DNA of 34,807 bases from Gemmiger_A avium (GCA_019114585.1 DXFE01000026.1:1-34807); one strand, 5' to 3'; shown: positions 24,521 to 31,761, counted from the stretch's first letter. Notes: generated by a model from the letters alone, not told the origin. Program-made: numbers and translations.

Positions 24521-26209
24521 ATGAAACGATGGATCGCATGGCTGCTCTGCGCGGCGATGGTCCTGAGCCTGGCCGCCTGCGGCCAGACCCAGTCCGGCGG
24601 CGAGAGCGCAACCCTGACCGGCAAGGCCAACGGTTTCGGCGGCGTGATCACCGCCACCGTTACCACCGAGGGCGGCAAGATCACCGCCGTCAGCTTTGAC
24701 GGCCCCAACGAGACCCCCGACCTGGGCGGCAAGGCGCTGGAGACCCTGGCCGCTGCCATGACCGAGGCGGGCAGCGTGGAGGTTGACCTGGTGGCGGGGG
24801 CCACCGTCACCAGCAACGCCGCCGTGGCCGCGGTGAACAACGCGCTGGATCCGGAGGCCTATCCCTATGAGGAGCCCGCGGAGAAGGACGACTCCAAGAC
24901 CCTGGAGGGCGCGGACCTGTACCACGGTCTGGGCATCGTGAGCACCGGCCGTCAGGGCCCCGGCTCCGACGATCAGGAAGTGCCGGTCTACAGCTTCAAC
25001 ACCGTGGCGGTGCAGGCGCTGTTTGACGGCGAGGGCAAGATCGTGGCGCTGAACGTGGACCAGGTGGAGGTTGCCACCCCCAACTACGACGGCGACGGCA
25101 TGCCCCATTTCACCGGCTATCCCGGCAAGGGCGGCTACAACTACGACGAAAACCACGACGCGGTGGTGGACAGCGTGCTGGAGCCCACCGATGAGAGCTT
25201 CCTGGAGGAGATCGCCTCCTGGCAGACCAAGCGGGAACGCGGCGACGGCTACCAGCTGGGCAGCGGCACCTGGACCGACGAGATGAACGCCTTTGAGCAG
25301 TTCTTTGTGGGCATGACCGTGGACGAGGTGGAGGCCTGGTTTGCCGCCAACTGCTCCGATTCCAACGGCCGCCCGCTGAAGATCACCGACAAGTCCAGTG
25401 AGGAGGACAAGGCCAAGTTCGACGCCCTGAGCGAGGACGAGCAGGCCGCTCTGGCCGACCTGACCGCCAGCGCCACCATGAGCCTGCGGGACGGCCACGG
25501 CGATATCCTGTCCGCCATCCGCGCCGCCTACGATGCCCGCAAGGGGATTGATGTGGCCGCCGACCAGATCGCCGGCATGGGCCTGGGCGTGGTGAGCAAC
25601 GGCCGCCAGGGCCCCGGTTCCGACGACCAGGAAGTGCCGGTCTACAGCTTCAACACCGTGTTTGCGGCCACCCTGCTGGATGCGGACGGCAAGATGCTGG
25701 ACGTGTATGTGGATCAGGTGGAGGTTGCCACCCCCAACTACGACGGCGACGGCATGCCCCACTTCTCCGGCTGGCCCGGCCAGGACGCCTACAACTACGA
25801 CGAGAACCATGACGCCGTGGTGGACGGCACCATCGAGCCCACCGACGAGAGCTTCCTGGAAGAGGTTGCCTCCTGGCAGACCAAGCGCCAGCGCGGCGAC
25901 GGCTACCAGCTGGGCAGCGGCACCTGGACCGAGGAGATGGACGCCTTTGAGGCCTTCTTCGCCGGCAAGACCATGGACGAGATCGAAGCCTGGTTTGCGG
26001 CCAGCTGCTCCGACGGCAACGGCCGCCCGCTGAAGATCACCGACAAGTCCAGCGAGGAGGACAAGGCCAAGTTTGACGCCCTGACCGAGGACGAGCAGGC
26101 CGTTCTGGCCGACCTGACCGCCGGCGCCACCATGAGCCTGCGGGATGCCCACGGCGATATCCTCACCGCCCTGACCAAGAGCGTGGAGAACGCCCGGGCT
26201 ACTGCCTGA
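24521..26209 (+). CDS. FMN-binding lipoprotein with two 218-residue tandem repeats
   Basis: 562 residues. Lipoprotein signal with lipobox LAAC (Cys20). An FMN-binding domain (about 28-110) ends in D89-L-V-A-G-A-T95, which fits the motif for covalent FMN attachment by ApbE, so Thr95 is the likely flavin site. Two repeats follow, from residues 136 and 354, each starting GLG(I/V)VS(T/N)GRQGPGSDDQEVP and containing NYDGDGMPHF, YNYDENHDAVVD (resembling a calcium-binding D-x-N-x-D loop), SFLEE(I/V)ASWQTKR, and a helical end. Their function is not known to me. A role in extracellular electron transfer is suggested by the flavin domain only. ATG at 24521 follows GAGAGGAGA. Divergent from the two-component operon. 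Confidence 0.88.
   Translation: MKRWIAWLLCAAMVLSLAACGQTQSGGESATLTGKANGFGGVITATVTTEGGKITAVSFDGPNETPDLGGKALETLAAAMTEAGSVEVDLVAGATVTSNAAVAAVNNALDPEAYPYEEPAEKDDSKTLEGADLYHGLGIVSTGRQGPGSDDQEVPVYSFNTVAVQALFDGEGKIVALNVDQVEVATPNYDGDGMPHFTGYPGKGGYNYDENHDAVVDSVLEPTDESFLEEIASWQTKRERGDGYQLGSGTWTDEMNAFEQFFVGMTVDEVEAWFAANCSDSNGRPLKITDKSSEEDKAKFDALSEDEQAALADLTASATMSLRDGHGDILSAIRAAYDARKGIDVAADQIAGMGLGVVSNGRQGPGSDDQEVPVYSFNTVFAATLLDADGKMLDVYVDQVEVATPNYDGDGMPHFSGWPGQDAYNYDENHDAVVDGTIEPTDESFLEEVASWQTKRQRGDGYQLGSGTWTEEMDAFEAFFAGKTMDEIEAWFAASCSDGNGRPLKITDKSSEEDKAKFDALTEDEQAVLADLTAGATMSLRDAHGDILTALTKSVENARATA
24926..26194 (+). repeat. tandem in-gene repeat, period 654 bases
   Basis: Copy one 24926-25579, copy two 25580 to about 26194, inside the FMN lipoprotein gene. 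Parts are almost identical in DNA (for example around 25063-25111 with 25717-25765, and 25372-25445 with 26026-26099), others clearly diverged, as expected from duplication with local gene conversion. Confidence 0.85.
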
Positions 26210-26244
26210 TCTGTATAAAACAGACGAAATATCCGGTATGTATA

Positions 26245-26280
26245 AACAAGCCCCGGGCCGCGGCCCGGGGCTTGTTTTTT
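26245..26280. terminator. bidirectional terminator
   Basis: A perfect 32-base palindrome (AACAAGCCCCGGGCCG at 26245-26260 and its mirror to 26276), with T-run to 26280. Ends the FMN lipoprotein gene and the small converging gene at 26293. Confidence 0.92.
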
Positions 26281-26292
26281 GCCGGTCAGGCA

Positions 26293-26490
26293 TCAGAACT
26301 GACGCAGCATCCGGTCCATCTGCATCACGGCCTTTTCGGCGCCCTTGGCCACCTTGCGGGCCATCCGCTTGGCCGGTTTGCGCTTGCTGCGGGCCATGGC
26401 GGCGCCCGCCGCGCCTACGGCGGCCACCGCCGCGATCCCCAGCATGGCCGGGGCGGCAGCACTCATCATGGCAGACATGTTTTTATCCAT
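26293..26490 (-). CDS. small hydrophobic and basic protein
   Basis: 65 residues: MDKNMSAMMSAAAPAML, an Ala-rich hydrophobic stretch (~13-31) that could span the membrane, then a strongly basic part (RSKRKPAKRMARKVAKG) and an amphipathic end. I do not recognise the family. The ATG at 26490 follows a perfect AAAGGAGG (about 26506-26499 on the minus strand), which argues it is real; the frame is open further upstream but without ribosome site. It could be a membrane-attached or nucleic-acid-binding small protein. Confidence 0.65.
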   Translation of the reverse strand: MDKNMSAMMSAAAPAMLGIAAVAAVGAAGAAMARSKRKPAKRMARKVAKGAEKAVMQMDRMLRQF

Positions 26491-26641
26491 TGCTCGTATC
26501 CTCCTTTGCGGTTCCGCCCTGGGGCGGTACACAGCTAGTGTGCCCCGGCAAGGCCGGTTCATACCCGGACGACCAAAGCTGCCGTTTCCCCGGCGATTCC
26601 TGCACAGGTGGCAGAAACTGCTGTTTTTTGCCCTGCCGGTG

Positions 26642-26650
26642 TGCTATAAT
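26642..26650 (+). promoter_or_regulatory. extended -10 promoter of the pyridoxamine kinase operon
   Basis: TGCTATAAT; the -35 region is only T-rich (TTTTTT around 26623-26628). The start site would lie just before the hairpin at 26662-26700. Confidence 0.6.
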
Positions 26651-26661
26651 AAAGGCCAAAG

Positions 26662-26700
26662 GCCCGCCGGCGCGCAGGGAATCTCTGCGCGCCGGCGGGC
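26662..26700 (+). promoter_or_regulatory. 16-bp leader hairpin upstream of the pyridoxamine kinase gene
   Basis: GCCCGCCGGCGCGCAG (26662-26677) pairs perfectly with 26685-26700, loop GGAATCT. It starts about five bases after the expected transcription start, with ~87 bases left before the GTG start. No T-tract, so it may protect the RNA's 5' end or act in regulation. Confidence 0.5.
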
Positions 26701-26787
26701 TGTAAAGGAAGAAAACGGCAAAGCCCCGGCCTTATGTGGACCGGCCGGGCAATCGGGAATGCCGCTCTGTGGAAAAGAGGGAGAACA

Positions 26788-27618
26788 GTGAAAACGATCG
26801 CGCCACCTGTTGTTTTGTGTGTACATGATCTGGCCTGCCTGGGCCGGGCGGGGATGGGGGCCGTGGTACCGGTTCTGGCTACCATGGGCTTTCAGCCGGT
26901 GCCGGTGCCCACGGCGGTGCTTTCCAGCCATACCGGCGGCCTGGGCGAGCCGGTGCGGATGAATGCCGCGGGGTATGCGTCCCAGGCCCTGGCCGGGTAT
27001 AAGGAACTGGGGCTGGAGGTCAGCTGTGTGTTTGCCGGCTACCTGCCGGACGATTCCTCCCGGGCGGCGGCCGCCCAGGCCTTTGAGCAGTGGCCCGCGG
27101 CCCTCAAGCTGCTGGACCCGGCCATGGCCGACAACGGCAGGCTGTACCAGGGCATGGAAGACGCGGTAGAGCCTATCCGGCAGCTGGCCGCCCGGGCGGA
27201 TCTGGTGCTGCCCAACCTGACCGAGGCCTGCCTGCTGCTGAACGAGCCGGTGCCGGAAGGCCCCGTTACCCCCGACTGGGCCTGTGCCCTGGCCGACCGG
27301 CTGCGGGAAAGCCTGAATACCGGGGTTGTGGTCACCGGGCTGCCTATGGGCAAGAACATCGGGGTCTGTGCCGCCGGACGCACCGCTTTCCTGGTGCAGA
27401 AACCCCGGCTGGCCTGCAGCTTCCCCGGCACCGGCGACCTGTTTGCCGCGGTGCTGGCGGGTTCGCTGATGCGGGGCAACGCCCTGAGCGCCGCCGCCGA
27501 TATGGCCGCGGAGTTTGTCTGGCAGGCCATCAGCCACACCGGCCCCGCCGCCGATACCCGGCTGGGCGTCTGGTATGAGCCGCTGCTGGGCCGCCTGGCC
27601 CCGGTGCGGGAGGGCTGA
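26788..27618 (+). CDS. pyridoxamine/pyridoxal kinase
   Basis: 276 residues of the PdxK/PdxY branch of the ribokinase superfamily; phosphorylates B6 vitamers to give pyridoxal phosphate precursors. Family features: VVLCVHDLACLGRAGMGAV at the N-terminus, the substrate segment VPTAVLSSHTGG, F-A-G-Y-L, DPAMADNGRLY, LVLPNLTEACLL and the catalytic FPGTGDLFAAVLAG with the GTGD Asp as base. GTG at 26788 is chosen: AGAGGGAGA lies just upstream, and the N-terminus then starts with the first beta strand. Three bases separate it from trmL, so the two are co-transcribed. Confidence 0.9.
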   Translation: MKTIAPPVVLCVHDLACLGRAGMGAVVPVLATMGFQPVPVPTAVLSSHTGGLGEPVRMNAAGYASQALAGYKELGLEVSCVFAGYLPDDSSRAAAAQAFEQWPAALKLLDPAMADNGRLYQGMEDAVEPIRQLAARADLVLPNLTEACLLLNEPVPEGPVTPDWACALADRLRESLNTGVVVTGLPMGKNIGVCAAGRTAFLVQKPRLACSFPGTGDLFAAVLAGSLMRGNALSAAADMAAEFVWQAISHTGPAADTRLGVWYEPLLGRLAPVREG

Positions 27619-27621
27619 GCC

Positions 27622-28119
27622 ATGCCGCAGCTGAACATCGTGCTGCTGGAGCCCCAGATTCCCCAGAACACCGGAAACATTGCCCGCACCTGCGCCGCCA
27701 CCGGCGCCCGCCTGCATCTGGTGGGGCCGATGGGCTTTACGGTGGATGACCGAAAACTTAAGCGGGCGGGGCTTGACTATTGGCACCTGTTGGATATAAC
27801 ATATTACGAGGGGCTGGACGACTTTTTTGCCCGGAATTCCGGCCCGTTCTACTATTTCACCACAAAAGCGAAAAACCGTTATACCGACGTGGTCTACCCC
27901 GATGGCGCGTACCTGGTCTTTGGCCGGGAGGACGCCGGTCTGCCGGAATCCCTGCTGGTGAAGAATCCCGCCAGCTGTGTACGGCTGCCCATGCGGGGCG
28001 AGGCCCGCAGCCTGAATCTGTCCAATACCGTGGCCGTGGGGGTGTATGAGGCGCTGCGCCAGTGGGATTTCCCCGCGCTGCAGAACGCCGGCCGCCTGCG
28101 GGAATACGACTGGGACTGA
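27622..28119 (+). CDS. trmL: tRNA (cytidine/uridine-34 2'-O)-methyltransferase
   Basis: 165 residues of the SPOUT family, YibK/TrmL branch; methylates the ribose of the wobble base in tRNA-Leu with S-adenosylmethionine. Motifs: VLLEPQIPQNTGNIARTC at the N-terminus (motif 1), FGREDAGLP (motif 2) and the deep trefoil knot motif LNLSNTVAVGVYEALRQ (motif 3). Length is normal for the family. ATG follows three bases after the pdxK-like gene, coupled translation expected. Confidence 0.95.
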   Translation: MPQLNIVLLEPQIPQNTGNIARTCAATGARLHLVGPMGFTVDDRKLKRAGLDYWHLLDITYYEGLDDFFARNSGPFYYFTTKAKNRYTDVVYPDGAYLVFGREDAGLPESLLVKNPASCVRLPMRGEARSLNLSNTVAVGVYEALRQWDFPALQNAGRLREYDWD

Positions 28120-28144
28120 ACTTTTTGGAAGCGAGGTTTTACCG

Positions 28145-29017
28145 ATGAGCAAGATCGCCATCCTCACCGACTCCGCCTGCGACATCCCCGCTGAGCTGGA
28201 AGCCCGGTACGGCATCGACATCCTGCCCTTTACCATCACGCTGGACGGCGTGAGCTATACCGAGCGGCAGGACTTTACCATGGAACAGTATTACGACATG
28301 CTGCGCAACGCCAAGGGCGTGCCCAGCACCGCCCACATCACCGCCATCCGGTTCTGTGAGCAGTACTGCAAGTATGTGGACGAGGAGTACACCGAGGTGC
28401 TGCATGTGACCCTGAACTCCACCGGCAGCGCCACCTACGACGCCGCCCGCATGGCGATGGACATGCTGGAAGAGGAGCGCCCCGGCCACAACCTCAAGAT
28501 CCACCTGGTGGACAGCCACACCTATTCCATGGTGCAGGGCTGGCCCCTCTGCGAAGCCGCCCGCAAGATCCGCAACGGGGGCGAGGTGCGGATGGCCGTT
28601 GCCGAGCTGGAGCACATCTACGCCCGCAGCGAAGCGATCCTGGCGGCTTTCAGCCTGAAGCAGATGAAAAAGAGCGGCCGCATCAGCGCCGCGGCCGCCT
28701 TTGCCGGCGAGCTGCTGGGCCTGCGCCCGGTGATCAGCCTGATCGACGGGGTCAGCGTGGTGCAGAATAAGGTGCGCGGCGACGCCGCGGTGCTGCCCGC
28801 CATGGTAAAGCTGGCCGCCGCCCGTGCCACCGACATCAAAAACGAGGACTACATGATCGGCTATACCGACGTGGCCTGCGTGGACGACCTGGTGCGCCAG
28901 TGCAAAAAGGAGTTCGGCCATCCGCCGGTACAGGTGTTCCACCTGGGCGCCGCTGTCTCCAGCAACACCGGCCCGGATGCCATCGCCATCGTGTATCTGG
29001 GCGAGGCCCGGCGCTGA
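28145..29017 (+). CDS. DegV-family fatty-acid-binding protein
   Basis: 290 residues. DegV/FakB proteins hold a fatty acid for phosphorylation by FakA and transfer to phospholipid synthesis. Features: IAILTDSACDIP at the N-terminus, the DILPFTITLDGVSYTE strand, a P-S-T-A-H segment where FakB proteins usually have T-S-Q-P-(S/T), LNSTGSATYDAAR, KSGRISAAAAF and the GxxVSSNTGPDA end. FakA is not in the window. ATG at 28145 is preceded by GAAGCGAGG; it is 25 bases after trmL, probably the last gene of the operon. The upstream reading of this frame overlaps trmL and is an artefact. Confidence 0.93.
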   Translation: MSKIAILTDSACDIPAELEARYGIDILPFTITLDGVSYTERQDFTMEQYYDMLRNAKGVPSTAHITAIRFCEQYCKYVDEEYTEVLHVTLNSTGSATYDAARMAMDMLEEERPGHNLKIHLVDSHTYSMVQGWPLCEAARKIRNGGEVRMAVAELEHIYARSEAILAAFSLKQMKKSGRISAAAAFAGELLGLRPVISLIDGVSVVQNKVRGDAAVLPAMVKLAAARATDIKNEDYMIGYTDVACVDDLVRQCKKEFGHPPVQVFHLGAAVSSNTGPDAIAIVYLGEARR

Positions 29018-29043
29018 GCCAACCACCCATCCCATACAAAACC

Positions 29044-29072
29044 GGGGGCCGGAGTATTCCGGCCCCCTTTTT
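29044..29072 (+). terminator. terminator of the pdxK-trmL-degV operon (hairpin B, inverted module)
   Basis: GGGGGCCGGA (29044-29053) with TCCGGCCCCC (29058-29067), loop GTAT, then TTTTT. Its core GGCCGGAGTATTCCGGCC is the exact reverse complement of 3189-3206. Confidence 0.92.
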
Positions 29073-29080
29073 CCAGGGGC

Positions 29081-29105
29081 CCGGGGGAGACGTTGTCTCC
29101 CCCGG
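29081..29105. repeat. hairpin A of the dispersed two-hairpin module (inverted copy)
   Basis: CCGGGGGAGAC (29081-29091), loop GTT, GTCTCCCCCGG (29095-29105). Matches the reverse complement of 7500-7524 at 24 of 25 positions. Followed by TTCGTTTTT. Confidence 0.75.
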
Positions 29106-29178
29106 TTCGTTTTTCATATAAGAACCACAAGCTATGCTTGTGGGCGAATATAGCACGAGCGTTGATACGGAAAAAAAG

Positions 29179-29238
29179 AACCTCCTTTTGCTAAAATAGA
29201 AGCGGGTAACGCCAACCGCACTACAGCAAAAGGAGGTT
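29179..29238 (+). promoter_or_regulatory. hairpin that hides the tnpA ribosome binding site
   Basis: AACCTCCTTTTGCT (29179-29192) pairs over 14 bp with AGCAAAAGGAGGTT (29225-29238), with a 32-base loop. The right arm contains AGGAGG (29231-29236), so translation of tnpA should be blocked in this fold, as known for IS200 leaders. Bases 29209-29222 of the loop are complementary to 29762-29775 behind the gene. Confidence 0.75.
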
Positions 29239-29245
29239 CATCCAA

Positions 29246-29749
29246 ATGGACGAAAAAAGTTTATCACACACCTGCTGGAATTGCAAATACCATATAGTAC
29301 TTGTGCCAAAGTACCGCAGGAAAGCAATATATGGGAAACTAAGGAAAGATATAGGAAAAATACTTAGAATGCTCTGCGATTACAAACATGTTGAAATAGT
29401 CGAAGCACATGCAATGCCGGACCACATTCACATGCTGGTATCAATTCCGCCGAAGTTGGCCGTTGCGGATTTCATGGGATACCTGAAAGGAAAAAGCACG
29501 CTCATGATATTCGAGAGGCATGCAAACATGAAGTACAAATACGGAAGAAGGGTGTTTTGGGCAAAAGGGTACTACGTCAATACAGTAGGGGGAAATGAAG
29601 CAAAGATCAGAAAATACATCCAAGACCAAGAAGCAGAAGATCAGATGTGCGATCAATTGAGCTTCAAGGAATACGAAGATCCCTTCAAGAATGCAGATCT
29701 CGATGACGACGATTCGCCAGAAGTGCCTGCAGATAGTGCCGCAAAGTAA
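29246..29749 (+). CDS. tnpA: IS200-type Y1 transposase TnpA
   Basis: 167 residues. Catalyses single-strand transposition with a 5'-phosphotyrosine intermediate. The HUH metal motif is H60-I-H62 (PDHIHML); the nucleophile is most likely Y124 in IRKYIQDQE, with Q128 four residues later as the further metal ligand, as in IS608. The N-terminal W-x-C-K-Y-H-I-V-L-V-P-K-Y-R-R and the GYYVNTVG segment are characteristic. The C-terminus is an acidic tail. ATG at 29246 follows AGGAGG by 9 bases. Complete and apparently functional. Codon use is much AT-richer than that of its neighbours. Confidence 0.96.
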   Translation: MDEKSLSHTCWNCKYHIVLVPKYRRKAIYGKLRKDIGKILRMLCDYKHVEIVEAHAMPDHIHMLVSIPPKLAVADFMGYLKGKSTLMIFERHANMKYKYGRRVFWAKGYYVNTVGGNEAKIRKYIQDQEAEDQMCDQLSFKEYEDPFKNADLDDDDSPEVPADSAAK

Positions 29750-29752
29750 AAA

Positions 29753-29826
29753 GTGACGCCAAGTGCGGTTGGCGTCACTCATTATGCGCCTTTAGGCGCC
29801 GCTGGTATTGTGGCCCCTATGGGGCC
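29753..29826 (+). terminator. hairpin series behind tnpA
   Basis: Three stems in a row: GTGACGCC (29753-29760) with GGCGTCAC (29771-29778); GCGCC-TTTA-GGCGC (29786-29799); GGCCCC-TAT-GGGGCC (29812-29826), followed by GTTTTGC. At least the last could stop transcription. Together with the right-end hairpin they make a compact structured 3' region, possibly a small RNA. Confidence 0.5.
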
Positions 29827-29879
29827 GTTTTGCAAACCCCACGTTCAACGTGGGGTTATGATGCCACAAATTGGCAGAA

Positions 29880-30287
29880 TCAGGCGGCGGGGGCGCTGGT
29901 CACATACACAAACCAGTAGTCTGCCCCTTCTTCATACAGATTTGCCTGCCGCAGCGCGTCCAGGGAACTGTCGTCCGCTTCGCGTACCTCCAGGGTCACC
30001 GTTTCCCCCTCCTTGGCGGGGGGATAGTCGATGTCGCTGTAAAAGGCCAGCAGGCTCTCCTCGTCGGTGGTGCCGCGCAGCAGCAGCGCCCCGATGGTGG
30101 AACCGTCCTCCCCCTTGTCCGCGTCCGCCACCACCAGGCTCATGCCCGCGGGCAGGGGATGCTCCTGCAGCGGCCGGGCAAAGGCGTCCGCCTGATCCCG
30201 CTGGGATTTTTCCCAGAACATCCAGCCCCATACCAGGGCCAGCACTACAAACAAAACGGCCACCATGGCCGCGTACCGCTTTACCAT
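29880..30287 (-). CDS. small membrane-anchored protein of unknown function
   Basis: 135 residues: one N-terminal helix (about 6-25, AAMVAVLFVVLALVWGWMFW), then a mostly acidic extracytoplasmic part of ~110 residues ending F-V-Y-V-T-S-A-P-A-A. No lipobox Cys. I do not recognise the family. The ATG follows GGAGG with about nine bases spacing, and a promoter with a TATAAT box lies at 30328-30333. The stop is just beyond the right end of the IS200 element, so its natural terminator may have been displaced by the insertion. Confidence 0.7.
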   Translation of the reverse strand: MVKRYAAMVAVLFVVLALVWGWMFWEKSQRDQADAFARPLQEHPLPAGMSLVVADADKGEDGSTIGALLLRGTTDEESLLAFYSDIDYPPAKEGETVTLEVREADDSSLDALRQANLYEEGADYWFVYVTSAPAA

Positions 30288-30327
30288 TGCCTGTGCCTCC
30301 GTTTCCGTTCAGGGGGTTCTGTGCTCT

Positions 30328-30357
30328 ATTATACCGTCCTGCGGCCCGGCGGCGCAA
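30328..30357 (-). promoter_or_regulatory. promoter of the small membrane protein gene
   Basis: On the minus strand TTGCGC (30357-30352), 18-base spacer, TATAAT (30333-30328). The -35 is weak. Confidence 0.5.
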
Positions 30358-30387
30358 GCCCCGCCACTTTTCGACAGGGCGGGAATG

Positions 30388-30396
30388 TGGTATAAT
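30388..30396 (+). promoter_or_regulatory. extended -10 promoter of the MBL-fold gene
   Basis: TGGTATAAT. No clear -35; leader of about 63 bases. Confidence 0.55.
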
Positions 30397-30465
30397 ACCA
30401 GAAACAGGGCCCCGGGAGGGGCTCTCTATCTTGCGGGCTGTCCGCCCGACATAAAGGAGGCCCCC

Positions 30466-31713
30466 ATGCAGCTGATCGTGAAACCAATGGGCTACGGGGA
30501 CTGCTGCATTCTGCGGCAGGGCCGGGCCCTGCTGATTGCCGACTGCGGCAGCCGTACCAACCGAAGAGGCAGTGCCCGTCACGGGCGTTCCGCCTCTGCC
30601 TACGCCTGGGCCGCCATCCGGGAGGAACTGGCCGATGCCCCGGTGGCGGATTTGATCATTACCCGGTTTGACCCGGACCGGTTCAACGGATTTGTTCACC
30701 TGAAAGGCCCCCGGGCCATACAGCGGGTCTATCTGCCCTACAGCCTGTACCAGCAGCGGGGGGAAGCCGCTCACGCCCTGGCCACCCTGGCCATTACGGC
30801 CCCGGCGGGCAGCTGGAGCTGGCACGCCGCCCGGGACGGCGCGGCGCTTCTGGCCAAGCTGCCCCGGGTCTGCGGGCAGGTGCTGCTGCGCCGCCAGGGG
30901 CAGACGATCCGGTTTGCCGGGCAGGAGATTTCGGTGCTCTGGCCCTGTGTGCCCGACGCCGAGCAGCTGACCCTGTTTGACAGTGAACCTGCCGCCAATG
31001 CCTGCCCCCAGTGGACGGGGGCGGACCCGGATCAAAGCGATCTCGAGAGCGCGGTGCGTCAGGCGGTGGAACAGGTCATGCCGGGCGGCTGGGACCTTTG
31101 CCGGCAGCTGATGGCAGCGTTTCAGACCTGTCTGGAATGTCTGGCCGAGGATGGCGCCCGGGAGGCGGAAAACTGCCTGCCGGCCGCCGAGGCGCTGGCC
31201 AATGCCATGGAAGCGCTGCTGCCGGTGCGGGCGGCGGTGCAGGCCCAGGCGCAGCGCCAGCCGGAACTGGCCGCCCTGCTGGACCGGTACACCGCGGCCC
31301 GTCGTCTGGCCTGGCAGAACCGGCTGGACGAGAGCAGCCTGGTCTGTGCCCTGGATGACCGGCTGCTGCTTACCGGCGATGTGGACCAGGAAGTTCTGGA
31401 CGAGCTGCGCCGCAGTGGCCTGCTGGAACAGAAATACAAGGCGGTGCAGGCCCCCGGCCATGGGGCCCGGGCGATGCTGCTGCCCGCCGCCGGGTATCTG
31501 ATCGTCTCCAACGGCTACCGGAAAGGCTGGGGCGTGCGGGCCGCGCTGGTGCGCGCCGCCGCCGGCCGGGTGGTCTGTACCCGGGCCTATAAGGAGGCGG
31601 GCTGCTGCGAGTATATGGCCCGCCGGCACTGCCCGAAAAAATGCATCCGCATGGGGGAGTGCTTCAAGCTGGAACTGGGCGCCGAACCCCGCCGCCGCAA
31701 AAAGGAAAATTAA
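30466..31713 (+). CDS. degenerate metallo-beta-lactamase-fold protein with Cys-rich tail
   Basis: 415 residues. The N-terminus follows the ComEC-type MBL pattern: MGYGDCCILRQGRALLIADCGS (8-29), then VADLIITRFDPDRFNG (60-75), where the usual T-H-x-H-x-D-H reads T66-R-F-D-P-D71-R. Three metal-binding His are thus replaced and only the Asp remains. A ~200-residue helical insert follows. Near the end are LLLTGDVDQEVL, VQAPGHGAR and LIVSNGYRKGWG, matching the L-T-G-D, K-x-x-H-H-G and last strands of the fold. The tail has six Cys (371, 380, 381, 389, 393, 399). Hydrolase activity is unlikely; a binding or sensing role is possible. ATG at 30466 follows AAAGGAGG. Confidence 0.75.
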   Translation: MQLIVKPMGYGDCCILRQGRALLIADCGSRTNRRGSARHGRSASAYAWAAIREELADAPVADLIITRFDPDRFNGFVHLKGPRAIQRVYLPYSLYQQRGEAAHALATLAITAPAGSWSWHAARDGAALLAKLPRVCGQVLLRRQGQTIRFAGQEISVLWPCVPDAEQLTLFDSEPAANACPQWTGADPDQSDLESAVRQAVEQVMPGGWDLCRQLMAAFQTCLECLAEDGAREAENCLPAAEALANAMEALLPVRAAVQAQAQRQPELAALLDRYTAARRLAWQNRLDESSLVCALDDRLLLTGDVDQEVLDELRRSGLLEQKYKAVQAPGHGARAMLLPAAGYLIVSNGYRKGWGVRAALVRAAAGRVVCTRAYKEAGCCEYMARRHCPKKCIRMGECFKLELGAEPRRRKKEN

Positions 31714-31749
31714 AAACACCGCCCTGTCCCACGGGACAGGGCGGTGTTT
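31714..31749. terminator. bidirectional terminator
   Basis: About 16-bp stem AAACACCGCCCTGTCCC (31714-31730) with 31733-31749; A-run before and GTTTGG after. Serves the MBL-fold gene and the converging asparaginase gene. Confidence 0.88.
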
Positions 31750-31761
31750 GGTATGTAAGGG

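Larger units (their letters stand above)
29117..29870 (+). mobile_element. IS200-type insertion sequence (tnpA only)
   Basis: Ends are approximate. The left-end hairpin is CCACAAGC-TAT-GCTTGTGG (29125-29143); the right-end hairpin is AACCCCACGT-TCA-ACGTGGGGTT (29835-29857). Subterminal palindromes rather than terminal inverted repeats, and a single Y1 transposase, are typical of IS200. The whole segment is visibly AT-richer than its surroundings, a sign of recent arrival. There is no tnpB. Confidence 0.85.

Noticed and set aside
24926..26194. Repeats as a CRISPR array or mobile element
   Set aside because: There are only two long copies, both coding and in frame within one gene.
29246..29870. 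A TnpB nuclease and guide RNA associated with the IS element
   Set aside because: No second gene exists between tnpA and the right-end hairpin, and the neighbour on the minus strand is a small membrane protein.
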